Shown in pieces: positions 35,101 through 48,731 of a stretch of DNA of 64,000 nt. Position 1 is the stretch's first letter, and every line of letters begins with the position of its first letter. The stretch lies in assembly GCA_022575985.1 (NCBI GenBank), contig JAKSXM010000014.1:19840001-19904000 (forward strand), given 5' to 3'. Under the pieces are notes generated by a model. It was not told the origin of the DNA. It worked only from the letters and a program-made list of their open reading frames with translations, and ran no database searches. Origin of the DNA: Anagrus nilaparvatae (taxonomy: Eukaryota > Arthropoda > Insecta > Hymenoptera > Mymaridae). The translations under genes were made by a program, and so were the position numbers.

Positions 35101-37649
35101 TGGATCCAACGTTTATAAAAATACAATAATTTTGATACCTATTTAAATTTTTTATATTATGTTTTTTTATTTCTCAGGCCTTTTGGACTGTATTTGTTTA
35201 AGTTTTTCTCTATTTTATATATTTTTCTATTATAAGTAAACTTGGTTTATAAGAATTTTAACCAATTCAAGTGGTTTCATGAAAGTGGATCCACCTGTTC
35301 TAAATATACAATAATTTTAATACTTATTTAATTTATTTATATCTTGTTTTTTAATTACGCTGGCCTGGTGGGCCGTATTTGTTTTAGTTTTCCTCTACAT
35401 AGAATATTCTCTTATTATTAGTAAACTTGGTTTATAAAAATTTTAGCCAATTCAAATGGTTTCGAGCAAGTAAATCCAAAGATTCTAAAAATACAATATT
35501 TTTGATACCTATTTATATTTTTATATCTTGTTTTTTTATTTCTCAGGCCTTTTGGACTGTATTTGTTAAGGTTTTTCTCTATTTTACATATTTTTTCATT
35601 ATAAGTAAACTTGTTTTATAAAAATTTTAACCTATTCAAATGGTTTCATGAAAGTGGATCCACCTTTTCTAAATTTACAATAATTTTAATACTTATTTAA
35701 TTTATTTATATCTTGTTTTTTAATTACGCTGGCCTGGTGGGCCGTATTTGTTTTAGTTTTCCTCTACATAGAATTTTCTCTTATTATTAGAAAACTTGGT
35801 TTATGAAAATTTTAACCAATTCAAATGGTTTCAAGCAAGTAGATCCAAAGATTCTAAAAATACAATATTTTTGATACCTATTTATATTTTTATATCTTGT
35901 TTTTTTATTTCTCAGGCCTTTTGGACTGTATTTGTTAAGGTTTTTCTCTATTTTACATATTTTTTCATTATAAGTAAACTTGTTTTATAAAAATTTTAAC
36001 CTATTCAAATGGTTTCATGCAAGTGGATCCAACGTTTATAAAAATACAATAATTTTATAATTTTAATACTTATTTAATTTATTTATATCTTGTTTTTTAA
36101 TAACGCTGGCCTGAAGGGCCGTATTTGTTTTAGTTTTCCTCTACGTAGAATATTCTCTTATTATTAGTAAATTTGGTTTATAAAAATTTTAACCAATTTA
36201 AATGGTTTCATGCAAGTAGATCCAAAGATTCTAAAAATACAATAATTTTGATACCTATTTAAATTTTTATATCTTGTTTTTTTATTTCTCAGGCCTTTTG
36301 GACTGTATTTGTTAAGGTTTTTCTCTATTTTACATATTTTTTCATTATAAGTAAACTAGTATTATAAAAATTTTAACCTATTCAAATGGTTTCATGAAAG
36401 TGGATCCACCTTTTCTAAATATACAATAATTTTAAAACTTATTTAATTTATTTATATCTTGTTTTTTAATTACGCTAGCCTGAAGGGCCGTATTTGTTTA
36501 AGTTTTTCTCTACGTAGAATATTCTCTCATTATAAGTAAACTTGTATTATAAAAATTTTAACCTATTCAAATGGTTTCATGAAAGTGGATCCACCTTTTC
36601 TAAATATACAATAATTTTAATACTTATTTAATTTATTTATATCTTGTTTTTTAATTACGCTGGCCTGGTGGGCCGTATTTGTTTTAGTTTTCCTCTACAT
36701 AGAATATTCTCTTATTATTAGTAAACTTGGTTTATAAAAGTTTTAACCAATTCAAATGGTTTCAAGCAAGTAGATCCAAAGATTCTAAAAATACAATAAT
36801 TTTGATACCTATTTATATTTTTATATCTTGTTTTTTTATTTCTCAGGTCTTTTGGGCAGTATTTGTTAAGGTTTTTCTCTATTTTACATATTTTTTCATT
36901 ATAAGTAAACTTGATTTATAAAAATTTTAACCTATTCAAATGGTTTCATGCAAGTGGATCCAAAGTTTATAAAAATACAATAATTTTGATACCTATTTAA
37001 ATTTTTTATATTATGTTTTTTTATTTCTCAGGCCTTTTGGACTGTATTTGTTTAAGTTTTTCTCTATTTTATATATTTTTCTATTATAAGTAAACTTGGT
37101 TTATAAGAATTTTAACCAATTCAAATGGTTTCATGAAAGTGGATCCACCTTTTCTAAATATACAATAATTTTAATACTTATTTAATTTATTTATATCTTG
37201 TTTTTTAATTACGCTGGCCTGGTGGGCCGTATTTGTTTTAGTTTTCCTCTACATAGAATATTCTCTTATTATTAGTAAACTTGGTTTATAAAAATTTGAA
37301 CCAATTCAAATGGTTTCAAGCAAGTAGATCCAAAGATTCTAAAAATACAATATTTTTGATACCTATTTATATTTTTATATCTTGTTTTTTTATTTCTCAG
37401 GCCTTTTGGACTGTATTTGTTAAGGTTTTTCTCTATTTTACATATTTTTTCATTATAAGTAAACTTGGTTTATAAGAATTTTAACCAATTAAAATGGTTT
37501 CATGAAAGTGGATCCACCTTTTCTAAATATACAATAATTTTAATACTTATTTAATTTATTTATATCTTGTTTTTTAATTACGCTGGCCTGGTGGGCCGTA
37601 TTCGTTTTAGTTTTCCTGTACATCGAATATTCTTTTATTATTAGTAAAC
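32102..37649 (+). repeat. Large segment, copy 3 (rearranged)
   Basis: It starts C2 32102, B, C1, A 32657. Relative to copy 2 one trimer (554 bp) is lost before 32657, and a trimer C1-A-B (33210, 33395, 33579) is gained before C2 33764. From 34504 it is collinear with copy 2 at 8687 bp (A 34504, 34873, 35427, 35796, 36727). The A-C1 dimer missing in copy 2 is present here (37281, 37465). The gained C1 has CTCTGCATAG and GGCCTTATTTG. Confidence 0.85.
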
Positions 37650-40600
37650 TTGGTTTATAAAAATTTTAACCAATTCAAATGGTTTCAAGCAAGTAGATCC
37701 AAAGATTCTAAAAATACAATATTTTTGATACCTATTTATATTTTTATATCTTGTTTTTTTATTTATCAGGCCTTTTGGACTGTATTTGTTAAGGTTTTTC
37801 TCTATTTTACATATTTTTTCATTATAAGTAAACTTGTATTATAAAAATTTGAACCTATTCAAATGGTTTCATGAAAGTGGATCCACCTTTTCTAAATATA
37901 CAATAATTTTAAAACTTATTTAATTTATTTATATCTTGTTTTTTAATTACGCTAGCCTGAAGGGCCGCATTTGTTTAAGTTTTTCTCTACGTAGAATATT
38001 CTCTCATTATTAATAAAATTGGTTTATAAAAATTTTAACCAATTCAAATGGTTTTATGCAAGTAGATCCAACCTTTTTTAAAAATACAATAATTTTGATA
38101 CCTAATTAAATTTTTTATATCTTGTTTTTTTATTTCTCAGGCCTTTTTGACTGTATTTGTTTAGGTTTTTCTCTATTTTACATATTTTTTCATTATAATT
38201 AAATTTGTTTTATAAAAATTTTAACCTATTCAAATGGTTTCATGCAAGTGGATCCAACGTTTATAAAAATACAATAATTTTGATACCTAATTAAATTTTT
38301 TATATCTTGTTTTTTTAATTCTCAGGCCTTTTGGACTGCATTTGTTTAGGTTTTTCTTTATTTTATATATTTTTCTATTATAAGTAAACTTCGTTTATAA
38401 GAATTTTAACCAATTCAAATGGTTTCATGAAAGTGGATCCACCTTTTCTAAATATACAATAATTTTAATACTTATTTAATTTATTTATATCTTGTTTTTT
38501 AATTACGCTGGCCTGGTGGGCCGTATTTGTTTTAGTTTTCCTCTACATAGAATATTCTCTTATTATTAGTAAACTTGGTTTATAAAAATTTTAACCAATT
38601 CAAATGGTTTCAAGCAAGTAGATCCAAAGATTCTAAAAATACAATATTTTTGATACCTATTTATATTTTTATATCTTGTTTTTTTATTTCTCAGGCCTTT
38701 TTGACTGTATTTGTTAAGGTTTTTCTCTATTTTACATAATTTTTCATTATAAGTAAACTTGTTTTATAAAAATTTTAACCTATTCAAATGGTTTCATGAA
38801 AGTGGATCCACCTTTTCTAAATATACAATAATTTTAATACTTATTTAATTTATTTATATCTTGTTTTTTAATTACGCTGGCCTGAAGGGCCGTATTTGTT
38901 TAAGTTTTTCTCTACGTAGAATATTCTCTCATTATTAGTAACCTGAGTTTATAAAAATTTGAACCAATTCAAATGGTTTTATGCAAGTAGATCCAACGTT
39001 TATAAAAATACAATAATTTTGATACCTAATTAAATTTTTTATATCTTGTTTTTTTATTTCTCAGGCCTTTTTGACTGTATTTGTTTAGGTTTTTCTCTAT
39101 TTTACATATTTTTTCATTATAAGTAAACTTGTTTTATAAAAATTTTAACCTATTCAAATGGTTTCATGCAAGTGGATCCAACGTTTATAAAAATACAATA
39201 ATTTTGATACCTATTTAAATTTTTTATATTATGTTTTTTTATTTCTCAGGCCTTTTGGACTGTATTTGTTTAAGTTTTTCTCTATTTTATATATTTTTCT
39301 ATTATAAGTAAACTTCGTTTATAAGAATTTTAACCAATTCAAATGGTTTCATGAAAGTGGATCCACCTTTTCTAAATATACAATAATTTTAATACTTATT
39401 TAATTTATTTATATCTTGTTTTTTAATTACGCTGGCCTGGTGGGCCGTATTTGTTTTATTTTTCCTCTACATAGAATATTCTCTTATTATTAGTAAACTT
39501 GGTTTATAAAAATTTGAACCAATTCAAATGGTTTCAAGCAAGTAGATCCAAAGATTCTAAAAATAAAATATTTTTGATACCTATTTATATTTTTATATCT
39601 TGTTTTTTTATTTCTTAGGCCTTTTGGACTGTATTTGTTTAAGTTTTTCTCTATTTTATATATTTTTCTATTATAAGTAAACTTGGTTTATAAGAATTTT
39701 AACCAATTCAAATGGTTTCATGAAAGTGGATCCACCTTTTCTAAATATACAATAATTTTAATACTTATTTAATTTATTTATATCTTGTTTTTTGATTACG
39801 CTGGCCTGAAGGGCCGTATTTGTTTTAGTTTTCCTCTACGTAGAATATTCTCTTATTATTAGTAAACTTGGTTTATAAAAATTTTAACCAATTCAAATGG
39901 TTTCATGCAAGTAGATCCAACGTTTATAAAAATACAATAATTTTGATACCTAATTAAATTTTTTATATCTTGTTTTTTTATTTCTCAGGCCTTTTTGACT
40001 GTATTTGTTTAGGTTTTTCTCTATTTTACATATTTTTTCATTATAAGTAAACTTGTTTTATAAAAATTTTAACCTATTCAAATGGTTTCAAGCAAGTAGA
40101 TACAAAGATTTTAAAAATACAATATTTTTGATACCTATTTATATTTTTATATCTTGTTTATTTATTTCTCAGGCCTTTTGGACTGTATTTGTTAAGGTTT
40201 TTCTCTATTTTACATATTTTTTCATTATAAGTAAACTTGTTTTATAAAAATTTTAACCTATTCAAATGGTTTCATGAAAGTGGATCCACCTTTTCTAAAT
40301 ATACAATAATTTTAATACTTATTTAATTTATTTATATCTTGTTTTTTAATTAGGCTGGCCTCAAGGGCCATATTTTTTTAGTTTTTCTCTACGTAGAATA
40401 TTCTCTCATTATTTGTAAACTGGGTTTATAAAAATTTTAACCAATTCAAATGGTTTTATGCAAGTAGATCCAACTTTTATAAAAATATAATAATTTTGAT
40501 ACCTATTTAAATTTTTATATTATGTTTTTTTATTTCTCAGGCCTTTTGGACTGTATTTGTTTAAGTTTTTCTCTATTTTATATATTTTTCTATTATAAGT

Positions 40601-40789
40601 AAACTTGGTTGATAAGAATTTAAACCAATTCAAATGGTGTCATGAAAGTGGATCCACCTTTTCTAAATATACAATAATTTTAATACTTATTTAATTTATT
40701 TATATCTTGTTTTTTAATTACGCTGGCCTGGTGGGCCGTATTGGTTTTAGTTTTCCTCTACATAGAATATTCTCTTATTATTAGTAAAC
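37650..40789 (+). repeat. 3140-bp segment, copy 2
   Basis: Same length and monomer order as 28594-31733 (offset 9056 bp; A* 30997 pairs with 40053). Differences are few, for example GCCTTTGTGACTGC (29271) against GCCTTTTGGACTGC (38327), AATTAGGCTGG (about 40350) against AATTACGCTGG, and ATTGATATC lost in the last C1. Confidence 0.86.
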
Positions 40790-42456
40790 TTGGTTTATAA
40801 AAATTTTAACCAATTCAAATGGTTTCAAGCAAGTAGATCCAAAGATTCTAAAAATACAATATTTTTGATACCTATTTATATTTTTATATCTTGTTTTTTT
40901 ATTTCTCAGGCCTTTTGGACTGTATTTGTTAAGGTTTTTCTCTATTTTACATATTTTTTCATTATAAGTAAACTTGTTTTATCAAAATTTTAACCTATTC
41001 AAATGGTTACAAGCAAGTAGATCCAAAGATTCTAAAAATACAATATTTTTGATACCTATTTATATTTTTATATCTTGTTTTTTTATTTCTCAGGCCTTTT
41101 GGACTGTATTTGTTAAGGTTTTTCTCTATTTTACATATTTTTTCATTATAAGTAAACTTGTTTTATAAAAATTTTAACCTATTCAAATGGTTTCAAGCAA
41201 GTAGATCCAAAGATTCTAAAAATACAATATTTTTGATACCTATTTATATTTTTATATCTTGTTTTTTTATTTCTCAGGCCTTTTGGACTGTATTTGTTAA
41301 GGTTTTTCTCTATTTTACATATTTTTTCATTATAAGTAAACTTGTTTTATAAAAATTTTAACCTATTCAAATGGTTTCATGAAAGTGGATCCACCTTTTC
41401 TAAATATACAATAATTTTAATACTTATTTAATTTATTTATATCTTGTTTTTTAATTACGCTGGCCTGGTGGGCCGTATTTGTTTTAGTTTTCCTCTACAT
41501 AGAATATTTTCTTATTATTAGTAAACTTGGTTTATAAAAATTTTAACCAATTCAAATGGTTTCAAGCAAGTAGATCCAAAGATTCTAAAAATACAATATT
41601 TTTGATACCTATTTATATTTTTATATCTTGTTTTTTTATTTCTCAAGCCTTTTGGACTGTATTTGTTAAGGTTTTTCTCTATTTTACATATTTTTTCATT
41701 ATAAGTAAACTTGTTTTATAAAAATTTTAACCTATTCAAATGGTTTCAAGCAAGTAGATCCAAAGATTCTAAAAATACAATATTTTTGATACCTATTTAT
41801 ATTTTTATATCTTGTTTTTTTATTTCTCAGGCCTTTTGGACTGTATTTGTTAAGGTTTTTCTCTATTTTACATATTTTTTCATTATAAGTAAACTTGTTT
41901 TATAAAAATTTTAACCTATTCAAATGGTTTCATGAAAGTGGATCCACCTTTTCTAAATATACAATAATTTTAATACTTATTTAATTTATTTATATCTTGT
42001 TTTTTAATTACGCTGGCCTGAAGGGCCGTATTTGTTTTAGTTTTTCTCTACGTAGAATATTCTCTCATTATAAGTAAACTGAGTTTATAAAAATTTTAAC
42101 CAATTCAAATGGTTTCATGCAAGTGGATCCAACGTTTATAAAAATACAATAATTTTATAATTTTAATACTTATTTAATTTATTTATATCTTGTTTTTTAA
42201 TTACGCTGGCCTGAAGGGCCGTATTTGTTTTAGTTTTCCTCTACGTAGAATATTCTCTTATTATAAGTAAACTTGTTTTATAAAAATTTTAACCAATTCA
42301 AATGGTTTCATGCAAGTAGATCCAAAGATTCTAAAAATACAATAATTTTGATACCTATTTAAATTTTTATATCTTGTTTTTTTATTTCTCAGGCCTTTTG
42401 GACTGTATTTGTTAAGGTTTTTCTCTATTTTACATATTTTTTCATTATAAGTAAAC
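40790..42456 (+). repeat. A-A-A run, then C1-A-A-C2-X-E
   Basis: Three consecutive A monomers at 40790, 40974 and 41158, then C1 41342, another A-A pair (41527, 41711), C2 41895, the 193-bp X 42080 and E 42273. The A at 40974 has TTTTATCAAAATT and GGTTACAAG. The A-A pair at 41527 with CTCAAGCC matches that at 31734 (offset 9793 bp). Confidence 0.85.
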
Positions 42457-43379
42457 GTGTTTTATAAAAAAATTAACCTATTCAAATAGTTTCATGAAAG
42501 TGGATCCACCTTTTCTAAATATACAATAATATTAATACTTATTTAATTCATTTATATCTTGTTTTTTAATTACGCTGGCCTGGTGGGCCGTATTTGTTTT
42601 AGTTTTCCTCTACATAGAATATTCTCTTATTATTAGTAAACTTGGTTTATAAAAATTTTAACCAATTCAAATGGTTTCAAGCAAGTAGATCCAAAGATTC
42701 TAAAAATACAATATTTTTGATACCTATTTATATTTTTATATCTTGTTTTTTTATTTCTCAGGTCTTTTGGGCTGTATTTGTTAAGGTATTTCTCTATTTT
42801 ACATATTTTTTCATTATAAGTAAACGTGTTTTATAAAAAAATTAACCTATTCAAATAGTTTCATGAAAGTGGATCCACCTTTTCTAAATATACAATAATA
42901 TTAATACTTATTTAATTCATTTATATCTTGTTTTTTAATTACGCTGGCCTGGTGGGCCGTATTTGTTTTAGTTTTCCTCTACATAGAATATTCTCTTATT
43001 ATTAGTAAACTTGGTTTATAAAAATTTTAACCAATTCAAATGGTTTCATGCAAGTAGATCCAAAGATTCTAAAAATACAATAATTTTGATACCTATTTAA
43101 ATTTTTATATCTTGTTTTTTTATTTCTCAGGTCTTTTGGGCTGTATTTGTTAAGGTATTTCTCTATTTTACATATTTTTTCATTATAAGTAAACGTGTTT
43201 TATAAAAAAATTAACCTATTCAAATAGTTTCATGAAAGTGGATCCACCTTTTCTAAATATACAATAATATTAATACTTATTTAATTCATTTATATCTTGT
43301 TTTTTAATTACGCTAGCCTGAAGGGCCGCATTTGTTTAAGTTTTTCTCTACGTAGAATATTCTCTCATTATTAGTAAAA
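42457..43379 (+). repeat. Local 369-bp dimer repeat with private variants
   Basis: C1 42457, A 42642, C1 42826, E 43011, C2 43195. The three C monomers start exactly 369 bp apart and share AAACGTG, TATAAAAAAATTAACC, CAAATAGTTTC, AATAATATTAATAC and ATTCATTTATATC. A related single copy is at 56318, without the AAAAAAA variant. The tail of the third switches to the GCTAGCC C2 type. Confidence 0.86.
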
Positions 43380-45227
43380 TTGGTTTATAAAAATTTTAAC
43401 CAATTCAAATGGTTTTATGCAAGTAGATCCAACGTTTATAAAAATACAATAATTTTGATACCTAATTAAATTTTTTATATCTTGTTTTTTTATTTCTCAG
43501 GCCTTTTTGACTGTATTTGTTTAGGTTTTTCTCTATTTTACATATTTTTTCATTATAAGTAAACTTGTTTTATAAAAATTTTAACCTATTCAAATGGTTT
43601 CATGCAAGTGGATCCAACGTTTATAAAAATACAATAATTTTGATACCTATTTAAATTTTTTATATTATGTTTTTTTATTTCTCAGGCCTTTTGGACTGTA
43701 TTTGTTTAAGTTTTTCTCTATTTTATATATTTTTCTATTATAAGTAAACTTCGTTTATAAGAATTTTAACCAATTCAAATGGTTTCATGAAAGTGGATCC
43801 ACCTTTTCTAAATATACAATAATTATAATACTTATTTAATTTATTTATATCTTGTTTTTTAATTACGCTGGCCTGGTGGGCCATATTTGTTTTAGTTTTC
43901 CTCTACATAGAATATTCTCTTATTATTAGTAAACTTGGTTTATAAAAATTTTAACCAATTCAAATGGTTTCAAGCAAGTAGATCCAAAGATTCTAAAAAT
44001 ACAATATTTTTGATACCTATTTATATTTTTATATCTTGTTTTTTTATTTCTCAGGCCTTTTGGACTGTATTTGTTAAGGTTTTTCTCTATTTTAAATATT
44101 TTTTCATTATAAGTAAACTTGTTTTATAAAAATTTTAACCTATTCAAATGGTTTCATGCAAGTGGATCCAACGTTTATAAAAATACAATAATTTTGATAC
44201 CTATTTAAATTTTTTATATTATGTTTTTTTATTTCTCAGGCCTTTTGGACTGTATTTGTTAAGGTTTTTCTCTATTTTAAATATTTTTTCATTATAAGTA
44301 AATTTGTTTTATAAAAATTTTAACCTATTCAAATGGTTTCATGCAAGTGGATCCAACGTTTATAAAAATACAATAATTTTGATACCTATTTAAATTTTTT
44401 ATATAATGTTTTTTTATTTCTCAGGCCTTTTGGACTGTATTTGTTTAGGTTTTTCTCTATTTTACATATTTTTTCATTATAAGTAAACTTGTTTTATAAA
44501 AATTTTAACCTATTCAAATGGTTTCATGCAAGTGGATCCAACGTTTATAAAAATACAATAATTTTGATACCTATTTAAATTTTTTATATTATGTTTTTTT
44601 ATTTCTCAGGCCTTTTGGACTGTATTTGTTTAAGTTTTTCTCTATTTTATATATTTTTCTATTATAAGTAAACTTCGTTTATAAGAATTTTAACCAATTC
44701 AAATGGTTTCATGAAAGTGGATCCACCTTTTCTAAATATACAATAATTTTAATACTTATTTAATTTATTTATATCTTGTTTTTTAATTACGCTGGCCTGG
44801 TGGGCCGTATTTGTTTTAGTTTTCCTCTACATAGAATATTCTCTTATTATTAGTAAACTTGGTTTATAAAAATTTTAACCAATTCAAATGGTTTCGAGCA
44901 AGTAGATCCAAAGATTCTAAAAATACAATATTTTTGATACCTATTTATATTTTTATATCTTGTTTTTTTATTTCTCAGGCCTTTTGGACTGTATTTGTTA
45001 AGGTTTTTCTCTATTTTACATATTTTTTCATTATAAGTAAACTTGTTTTATAAAAATTTTAACCTATTCAAATGGTTTCATGCAAGTGGATCCAACGTTT
45101 ATAAAAATACAATAATTTTGATACCTATTTAAATTTTTTATATTATGTTTTTTTATTTCTCAGGCCTTTTGGACTGTATTTGTTTAAGTTTTTCTCTATT
45201 TTATATATTTTTCTATTATAAGTAAAC
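43380..45227 (+). repeat. D-B-C1-A followed by a B-B-B run
   Basis: D 43380, B 43565, C1 43750, A 43935, then three B-headed monomers (44119, 44304, 44489), C1 44674, A 44859, B 45043. The first B ends like A (GTTAAGG, TTTTAAATATT) and the second ends like D (GTTTAGG, ACATATTTTTTC), so the run was produced by exchanges in the tail and junction. Confidence 0.83.
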
Positions 45228-46887
45228 TTGGTTTATAAGAATTTTAACCAATTCAAATGGTTTCATGAAAGTGGATCCACCTTTTCTAAATATACAATAA
45301 TTTTAATACTTATTTAATTTATTTATATCTTGTTTTTTGATTACGCTGGCCTGAAGGGCCGTATTTGTTTTAGTTTTCCTCTACGTAGAATATTCTCTTA
45401 TTATTAGTAAACTTGGTTTATAAAAATTTTAACCAATTCAAATGGTTTCATGCAAGTAGATCCAACGTTTATAAAAATACAATAATTTTGATACCTAATT
45501 AAATTTTTTATATCTTGTTTTTTTATTTCTCAGGCCTTTTTGACTGTATTTGTTTAGGTTTTTCTCTATTTTACATATTTTTTCATTATAAGTAAACTTG
45601 TTTTATAAAAATTTTAACCTATTCAAATGGTTTCAAGCAAGTAGATACAAAGATTTTAAAAATACAATATTTTTGATACCTATTTATATTTTTATATCTT
45701 GTTAATTTATTTCTCAGGCCTTTTGGACTGTATTTGTTAAGGTTTTTCTCTATTTTACATATTTTTTCATTATAAGTAAACTTGTTTTATAAAAATTTTA
45801 ACCTATTCAAATGGTTTCATGAAAGTGGATCCACCTTTTCTAAATATACAATAATTTTAATACTTATTTAATTTATTTATATCTTGTTTTTTAATTACGC
45901 TGGCCTCAAGGGCCATATTTTTTTAGTTTTTCTCTACGTAGAATATTCTCTCATTATTTGTAAACTGGGTTTATAAAAATTTTAACCAATTCAAATGGTT
46001 TTATGCAAGTAGATCCAACTTTTATAAAAATATAATAATTTTGATACCTATTTAAATTTTTATATTATGTTTTTTTATTTCTCAGGCCTTTTGGACTGTA
46101 TTTGTTTAAGTTTTTCTCTATTTTATATATTTTTCTATTATAAGTAAACTTGGTTGATAAGAATTTAAACCAATTCAAATGGTGTCATGAAAGTGGATCC
46201 ACCTTTTCTAAATATACAATAATTTTAATACTTATTTAATTTATTGATATCTTGTTTTTTAATTACGCTGGCCTGGTGGGCCGTATTTGTTTTAGTTTTC
46301 CTCTACATAGAATATTTTCTTATTATTAGTAAACTTGGTTTATAAAAATTTTAACCAATTCAAATGGTTTCAAGCAAGTAGATCCAAAGATTCTAAAAAT
46401 ACAATATTTTTGATACCTATTTATATTTTTATATCTTGTTTTTTTATTTCTCAAGCCTTTTGGACTGTATTTGTTAAGGTTTTTCTCTATTTTACATATT
46501 TTTTCATTATAAGTAAACTTGTTTTATAAAAATTTTAACCTATTCAAATGGTTTCAAGCAAGTAGATCCAAAGATTCTAAAAATACAATATTTTTGATAC
46601 CTATTTATATTTTTATATCTTGTTTTTTTATTTCTCAGGCCTTTTGGACTGTATTTGTTAAGGTTTTTCTCTATTTTACATATTTTTTCATTATAAGTAA
46701 ACTTGTTTTATAAAAATTTTAACCTATTCAAATGGTTTCATGAAAGTGGATCCACCTTTTCTAAATATACAATAATTTTAATACTTATTTAATTTATTTA
46801 TATCTTGTTTTTTAATTACGCTGGCCTGAAGGGCCGTATTTGTTTTAGTTTTTCTCTACGTAGAATATTCTCTCATTATAAGTAAAC
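45228..46887 (+). repeat. Copy of 30627-32286 (offset 14601 bp)
   Basis: C2 45228 (TTTTTTGATTACG), D, A* 45598, C3 45782, D2, C1 46150 (TGATAAG set), A 46335 (CTCAAGCC), A 46519, C2 46703. The A* here reads CTTGTTAATTTATTTC, one base different from the other A* copies. Confidence 0.84.
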
Positions 46888-48731
46888 TGAGTTTATAAAA
46901 ATTTTAACCAATTCAAATGGTTTCAAGCAAGTAGATCCAAAGATTCTAAAAATACAATATTTTTGATACCTATTTATATTTTTATATCTTGTTTTTTTAT
47001 TTTTCAGGCCTTTTGGACTGTATTTGTTAAGGTTTTTCTCTATTTTAAATATTTTTTCATTATAAGTAAACTTGTTTTATAAAAATTTTAACCTATTCAA
47101 ATGGTTTCATGCAAGTGGATCCAACGTTTATAAAAATACAATAATTTTGATACCTATTTAAATTTTTTATATTATGTTTTTATATTTCTCAGGACTTTTG
47201 GACTGTATTTGTTTAAGTTTTTCTCTATTTTATATATTTTTCTATTATAAGTAAACTTGGTTTATAAGAATTTTAACCAATTCAAGTGGTTTCATGAAAG
47301 TGGATCCACCTTTTCTAAATATACAATAATTTTAATACTTATTTAATTTATTTATATCTTGTTTTTTAATTACGCTGGCCTGGTGGGCCGTATTTGTTTT
47401 AGTTTTCCTCTACATAGAATATTCTCTTATTATTAGTAAACTTGGTTTATAAAAATTTTAACCAATTCAAATGGTTTCGAGCAAGTAGATCCAAAGATTC
47501 TAAAAATACAATATTTTTGATACCTATTTATATTTTTATATCTTGTTTTTTTATTTCTCAGGCCTTTTGGACTGTATTTGTTAAGGTTTTTCTCTATTTT
47601 ACATATTTTTTCATTATAAGTAAACTTGTTTTATAAAAATTTTAACCTATTCAAATGGTTTCATGAAAGTGGATCCACCTTTTCTAAATATACAATAATT
47701 TTAATACTTATTTAATTTATTTATATCTTGTTTTTTAATTACGCTGGCCTCAAGGGCCATATTTTTTTAGTTTTTCTCTACGTAGAATATTCTCTCATTA
47801 TTTGTAAACTGGGTTTATAAAAATTTTAACCAATTCAAATGGTTTTATGCAAGTAGATCCAACTTTTATAAAAATATAATAATTTTGATACCTATTTAAA
47901 TTTTTATATTATGTTTTTTTATTTCTCAGGCCTTTTGGACTGTATTTGTTTAAGTTTTTCTCTATTTTATATATTTTTCTATTATAAGTAAACTTGGTTG
48001 ATAAGAATTTAAACCAATTCAAATGGTGTCATGAAAGTGGATCCACCTTTTCTAAATATACAATAATTTTAATACTTATTTAATTTATTGATATCTTGTT
48101 TTTTAATTACGCTGGCCTGGTGGGCCGTATTTGTTTTAGTTTTCCTCTACATAGAATATTTTCTTATTATTAGTAAACTTGGTTTATAAAAATTTTAACC
48201 AATTCAAATGGTTTCAAGCAAGTAGATCCAAAGATTCTAAAAATACAATATTTTTGATACCTATTTATATTTTTATATCTTGTTTTTTTATTTCTCAAGC
48301 CTTTTGGACTGTATTTGTTAAGGTTTTTCTCTATTTTACATATTTTTTCATTATAAGTAAACTTGTTTTATAAAAATTTTAACCTATTCAAATGGTTTCA
48401 AGCAAGTAGATCCAAAGATTCTAAAAATACAATATTTTTGATACCTATTTATATTTTTATATCTTGTTTTTTTATTTCTCAAGCCTTTTGGACTGTATTT
48501 GTTAAGGTTTTTCTCTATTTTACATATTTTTTCATTATAAGTAAACTTGTTTTATAAAAATTTTAACCTATTCAAATGGTTTCATGAAAGTGGATCCACC
48601 TTTTCTAAATATACAATAATTTTAATACTTATTTAATTTATTTATATCTTGTTTTTTAATTACGCTGGCCTGAAGGGCCGTATTTGTTTTAGTTTTTCTC
48701 TACGTAGAATATTCTCTCATTATAAGTAAAC
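46888..48731 (+). repeat. 10-mer offset duplication (1844 bp)
   Basis: A 46888, B, C1, A 47442, C3 47626, D2, C1 47994, A 48179, A 48363, C2 48547. C3 through C2 repeats 45782-46887 exactly 1844 bp downstream, including the ATATTTTTTT C3 and the TGATAAG C1. Here both A monomers of the pair have CTCAAGCC. Confidence 0.84.
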
